In this document: piece after piece, positions 28,696-30,562 of the stretch
Numbering within the stretch: position 1 is the stretch's first letter
Layout: every line of letters begins with the position of its first letter
Source: DASXMR01 sp036495525
Lineage (GTDB): Bacteria > Actinomycetota > Actinomycetes > Streptosporangiales > Streptosporangiaceae
Assembly: GCA_036495525.1 (NCBI GenBank)
Contig: DASXMR010000007.1
Coordinates: forward strand, 1-30,562
Length of the DNA: 30,562 nt
Direction: 5' to 3'
Position numbers and translations under genes: made by a program
The notes under the pieces: model-generated
Databases searched by the model: none
The model's input: only the letters and a program-made list of their open reading frames with translations
What the model was told of the DNA's origin: nothing

Positions 28696-30562
28696 TTACC
28701 GCCCCGCTACCAGGCGCTGGACTCGCAGCAGGTATTCCTTGCGGTTCAGCGGGTTGAGGTCTGATCGCGGCCGGGTCGGGAACGCGCCGCGAACCAGCTG
28801 GTAATGGCCGAAAGCGGTCTCCAGCACGCCTTCGCCGCTGGTCAGCCCAGGCAGCATCAGTTCCAGCTCGTGCACCATCGCGGCCGGGATCTCGCCGGTC
28901 AGCAGGCACAGCTCGCCGTCGGTGACTGGTGCACCGGGCGCGGCCCGCAGTCGGCTCAGCGCTGGCAGCACCTGACTCACCGACTCAGCCGGCAGCTGCA
29001 GGCTGAATCGCTGCACCGGCTCGTGCACGCTCGTACCTGCCTGCCGCAGCGCGCTCATCAGCACCAGCGGCGTCAGGTGCCGGAAGTCGCCGGCCGTGCT
29101 TGACATGCTCTTGTCGAAGGTGCCGTGCGCGTGACTTTGCCGCGGGTAATAGCCGGAGTAGGTCAGGGTGACGGTCAGATCGGCGACCTGCCATCCGTAC
29201 AGGCCCTCGGCCAGGCTTTCCCGCACGGTTTCCTCAATGGCACGCAAGAACGAGAAGGGCAGGGCGCCAAGCTCGATCTCCAGCCGGAACTGCAGTCCCG
29301 AGCCAGCCGTGGCCGGATCGACCCGCAGGCCGACTCCGGCCAGGAACGGGTTGTCGCCGGCGCCGATCCGCTCCATCGCCTCGCCGTGGCCGGCCGGCCG
29401 CTCGATGCAGATCGTGGTGACCTCGCCGAAGGACACCCCGACGCCGTAGTCACCGGCGAGTGTCGCCTCGATGACCTCCTTCTGCACCTCGCCGTAGAGC
29501 GAGACGAGCAGCTCGCTGCGCACGTCGTCCTGGCGCAGGTTGATCAGCGGGTCCTGCTCGGCGAGCTGGCTGAGCGCGGCGTGCAGCCGGCCGGCGTCTG
29601 CGGCCCGCCGGGGGATGACCACGGTCTCCAGCGTGGGCGGGGCGAAGTGAGCGCCGGCCGCGCGGCCAGGCACGCCGACCCAGTCACCGATGCGAATGCC
29701 GCCCAGCCCCCAGACCCTGGCGATCTGGCCTGCGGTGACGGCCGCGCCCGGCACCGCTCCGTCGCGGCTGAACACGCTGAGCGCGGTGACCTTGCCCTCG
29801 CCGCCCGCGCCGAGCCGGAGCCTGTCCCTGACCCGGAGCGTGCCCGCGAACATCCGGACGTAGGCGATCTTCTCGCCTGACGGCCCTCGTTCCACCTTGA
29901 ACACCGTGCCGCTGGCCGGCCCCGCCTGGTCAGCGCCGCTGGCCGGCAGTAGCTCGCTGATCGCGCCGGTCAGGTCAGGCACGCCAGCCCCGGTGATCGC
30001 CGAGCCGAAGAAGACCGGGTGCACAAGCGTCCTGGCCGTCTGCGCCACCAGCGCCGCCCGCAGCCGGCCGGACGACACCTCGCGGTCGTGCACGAAGGCG
30101 CTGAGCAGCGCCTCGTCGTGCTCGGCCAGCACCTCGGCGAGCCTCGCGGCGAAGGCCGGCTCACCGGCGTCATCCGGCGTGACGCGAGCGTCGCGGCTCC
30201 CTGGCCGTGCCACCGTGCTCATCGCGACGACTGCGGGGGTCAGCTTGCCGGCGATGTCACGCAGCACTCGCTGCGGGTCAGCGCCTGCCCGGTCGATCTT
30301 GTTGACGAACAGCAGGGTCGGCACGCGCAGCCGGCGCAGCGTCCGCATCAGGATCCTGGTCTGCGGCTGCACGCCCTCCACTGCCGAGATGACCAGCACG
30401 GCGCCGTCCAGCACGCTGAGCACCCGTTCCACCTCGGCGATGAAGTCCGGGTGGCCGGGGGTGTCGATCAGGTTGACGGTGACATCACCGAGGCCGAACG
30501 AGGCGACGGCGGACTTGATGGTGATCCCGCGCTGCCGCTCCAGCGCCAGCGTGTCAGTCTGC
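28696..30562 (-). CDS. Tet(M)/OtrA-type ribosomal-protection GTPase, N-terminus cut by window edge
   Basis: The reading frame runs off the right edge, so the start is outside; the ATG at 30432 is internal. About 621 residues are visible; OtrA proteins have about 660, so roughly 40, including the P-loop, are missing. Visible G-domain motifs are LERQRGITIKSA (G2), LIDTPGHPDF (G3) and LFVNKIDRAG (G4). Domain II contains VFKVERGPSGEKIAYVRMFAG. Domain IV has the extended YSGYYPRQSHAHGTFDKSM segment and STAGDFRHLTPLVLMSAL, with the insertion seen in OtrA rather than the shorter Tet(M) loop. These elongation-factor-G-like proteins release tetracyclines from the ribosome, but many actinobacterial members are chromosomal and of unproven resistance. 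A proline-rich lipoprotein follows directly. Confidence 0.88.
   Translation of the reverse strand, partial: QTDTLALERQRGITIKSAVASFGLGDVTVNLIDTPGHPDFIAEVERVLSVLDGAVLVISAVEGVQPQTRILMRTLRRLRVPTLLFVNKIDRAGADPQRVLRDIAGKLTPAVVAMSTVARPGSRDARVTPDDAGEPAFAARLAEVLAEHDEALLSAFVHDREVSSGRLRAALVAQTARTLVHPVFFGSAITGAGVPDLTGAISELLPASGADQAGPASGTVFKVERGPSGEKIAYVRMFAGTLRVRDRLRLGAGGEGKVTALSVFSRDGAVPGAAVTAGQIARVWGLGGIRIGDWVGVPGRAAGAHFAPPTLETVVIPRRAADAGRLHAALSQLAEQDPLINLRQDDVRSELLVSLYGEVQKEVIEATLAGDYGVGVSFGEVTTICIERPAGHGEAMERIGAGDNPFLAGVGLRVDPATAGSGLQFRLEIELGALPFSFLRAIEETVRESLAEGLYGWQVADLTVTLTYSGYYPRQSHAHGTFDKSMSSTAGDFRHLTPLVLMSALRQAGTSVHEPVQRFSLQLPAESVSQVLPALSRLRAAPGAPVTDGELCLLTGEIPAAMVHELELMLPGLTSGEGVLETAFGHYQLVRGAFPTRPRSDLNPLNRKEYLLRVQRLVAGR

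Overview
The window comes from a very GC-rich actinomycete, probably a filamentous soil lineage. Signs are extreme codon bias, many GTG/TTG starts, a giant SARP/AfsR-type regulator, actinobacterial families such as the zinc-ribbon/TerB protein, and an OtrA-like GTPase. No rRNA, tRNA, CRISPR array, transposase or integrase was recognised. It reads as ordinary chromosome with a small accessory patch around 9-13 kb. || Layout: (1) 1-2.3 kb: the cut end of an MDR-type oxidoreductase, a membrane protein of unknown function and a zinc-ribbon/TerB-like protein. (2) 2.6-8.6 kb: two very large FtsX-type ABC permeases whose stop and start overlap (GTGA); no ATPase is in view. (3) 8.7-14.7 kb: small unrelated genes, namely a VOC protein, an S51-type peptidase, a RelE/HigB-HigA-like toxin-antitoxin pair, a secreted protein, a dihydrofolate-reductase-family protein with a frameshifted tail, a TfoX-N protein, a tiny CxxxxC...CxxH protein, an alpha/beta hydrolase and a metallophosphoesterase. 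(4) 14.8-20.7 kb: a carbon-metabolism block. A Zn alcohol dehydrogenase and an atypical glucose-6-phosphate dehydrogenase homologue run leftward, and a GH15 glucoamylase/trehalase-like enzyme followed by a DUF4331 protein run rightward from a shared intergenic region. (5) 20.8-23.3 kb: a cupin with a frameshifted tail and an orphan family-5 solute-binding lipoprotein. (6) 23.4-30.6 kb, all leftward: an AfsR-like regulator, a Gfo/Idh/MocA oxidoreductase, a proline-rich lipoprotein and a Tet(M)/OtrA-type ribosomal-protection GTPase cut by the window edge. || Working links: the permease pair is one translationally coupled unit; toxin and antitoxin are one operon; adh-zwf is a probable operon facing the GH15 gene; the OtrA-like gene and the lipoprotein lie 18-54 nt apart. 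Convergent gene pairs are separated by clear GC hairpins without U tracts. || The points most worth a second look are: the SARP start region, where a 20-bp unit holding the ribosome-binding site and GTG start is tandemly duplicated out of frame; the G6PDH homologue, which has lost two sugar-phosphate contacts but kept its catalytic residues; the secondary-alcohol-dehydrogenase homologue with an acidic residue where the NADP-specific relative has Gly; and two neighbouring genes that each carry a one-base deletion near the 3' end. I found no clearly new multi-gene system.
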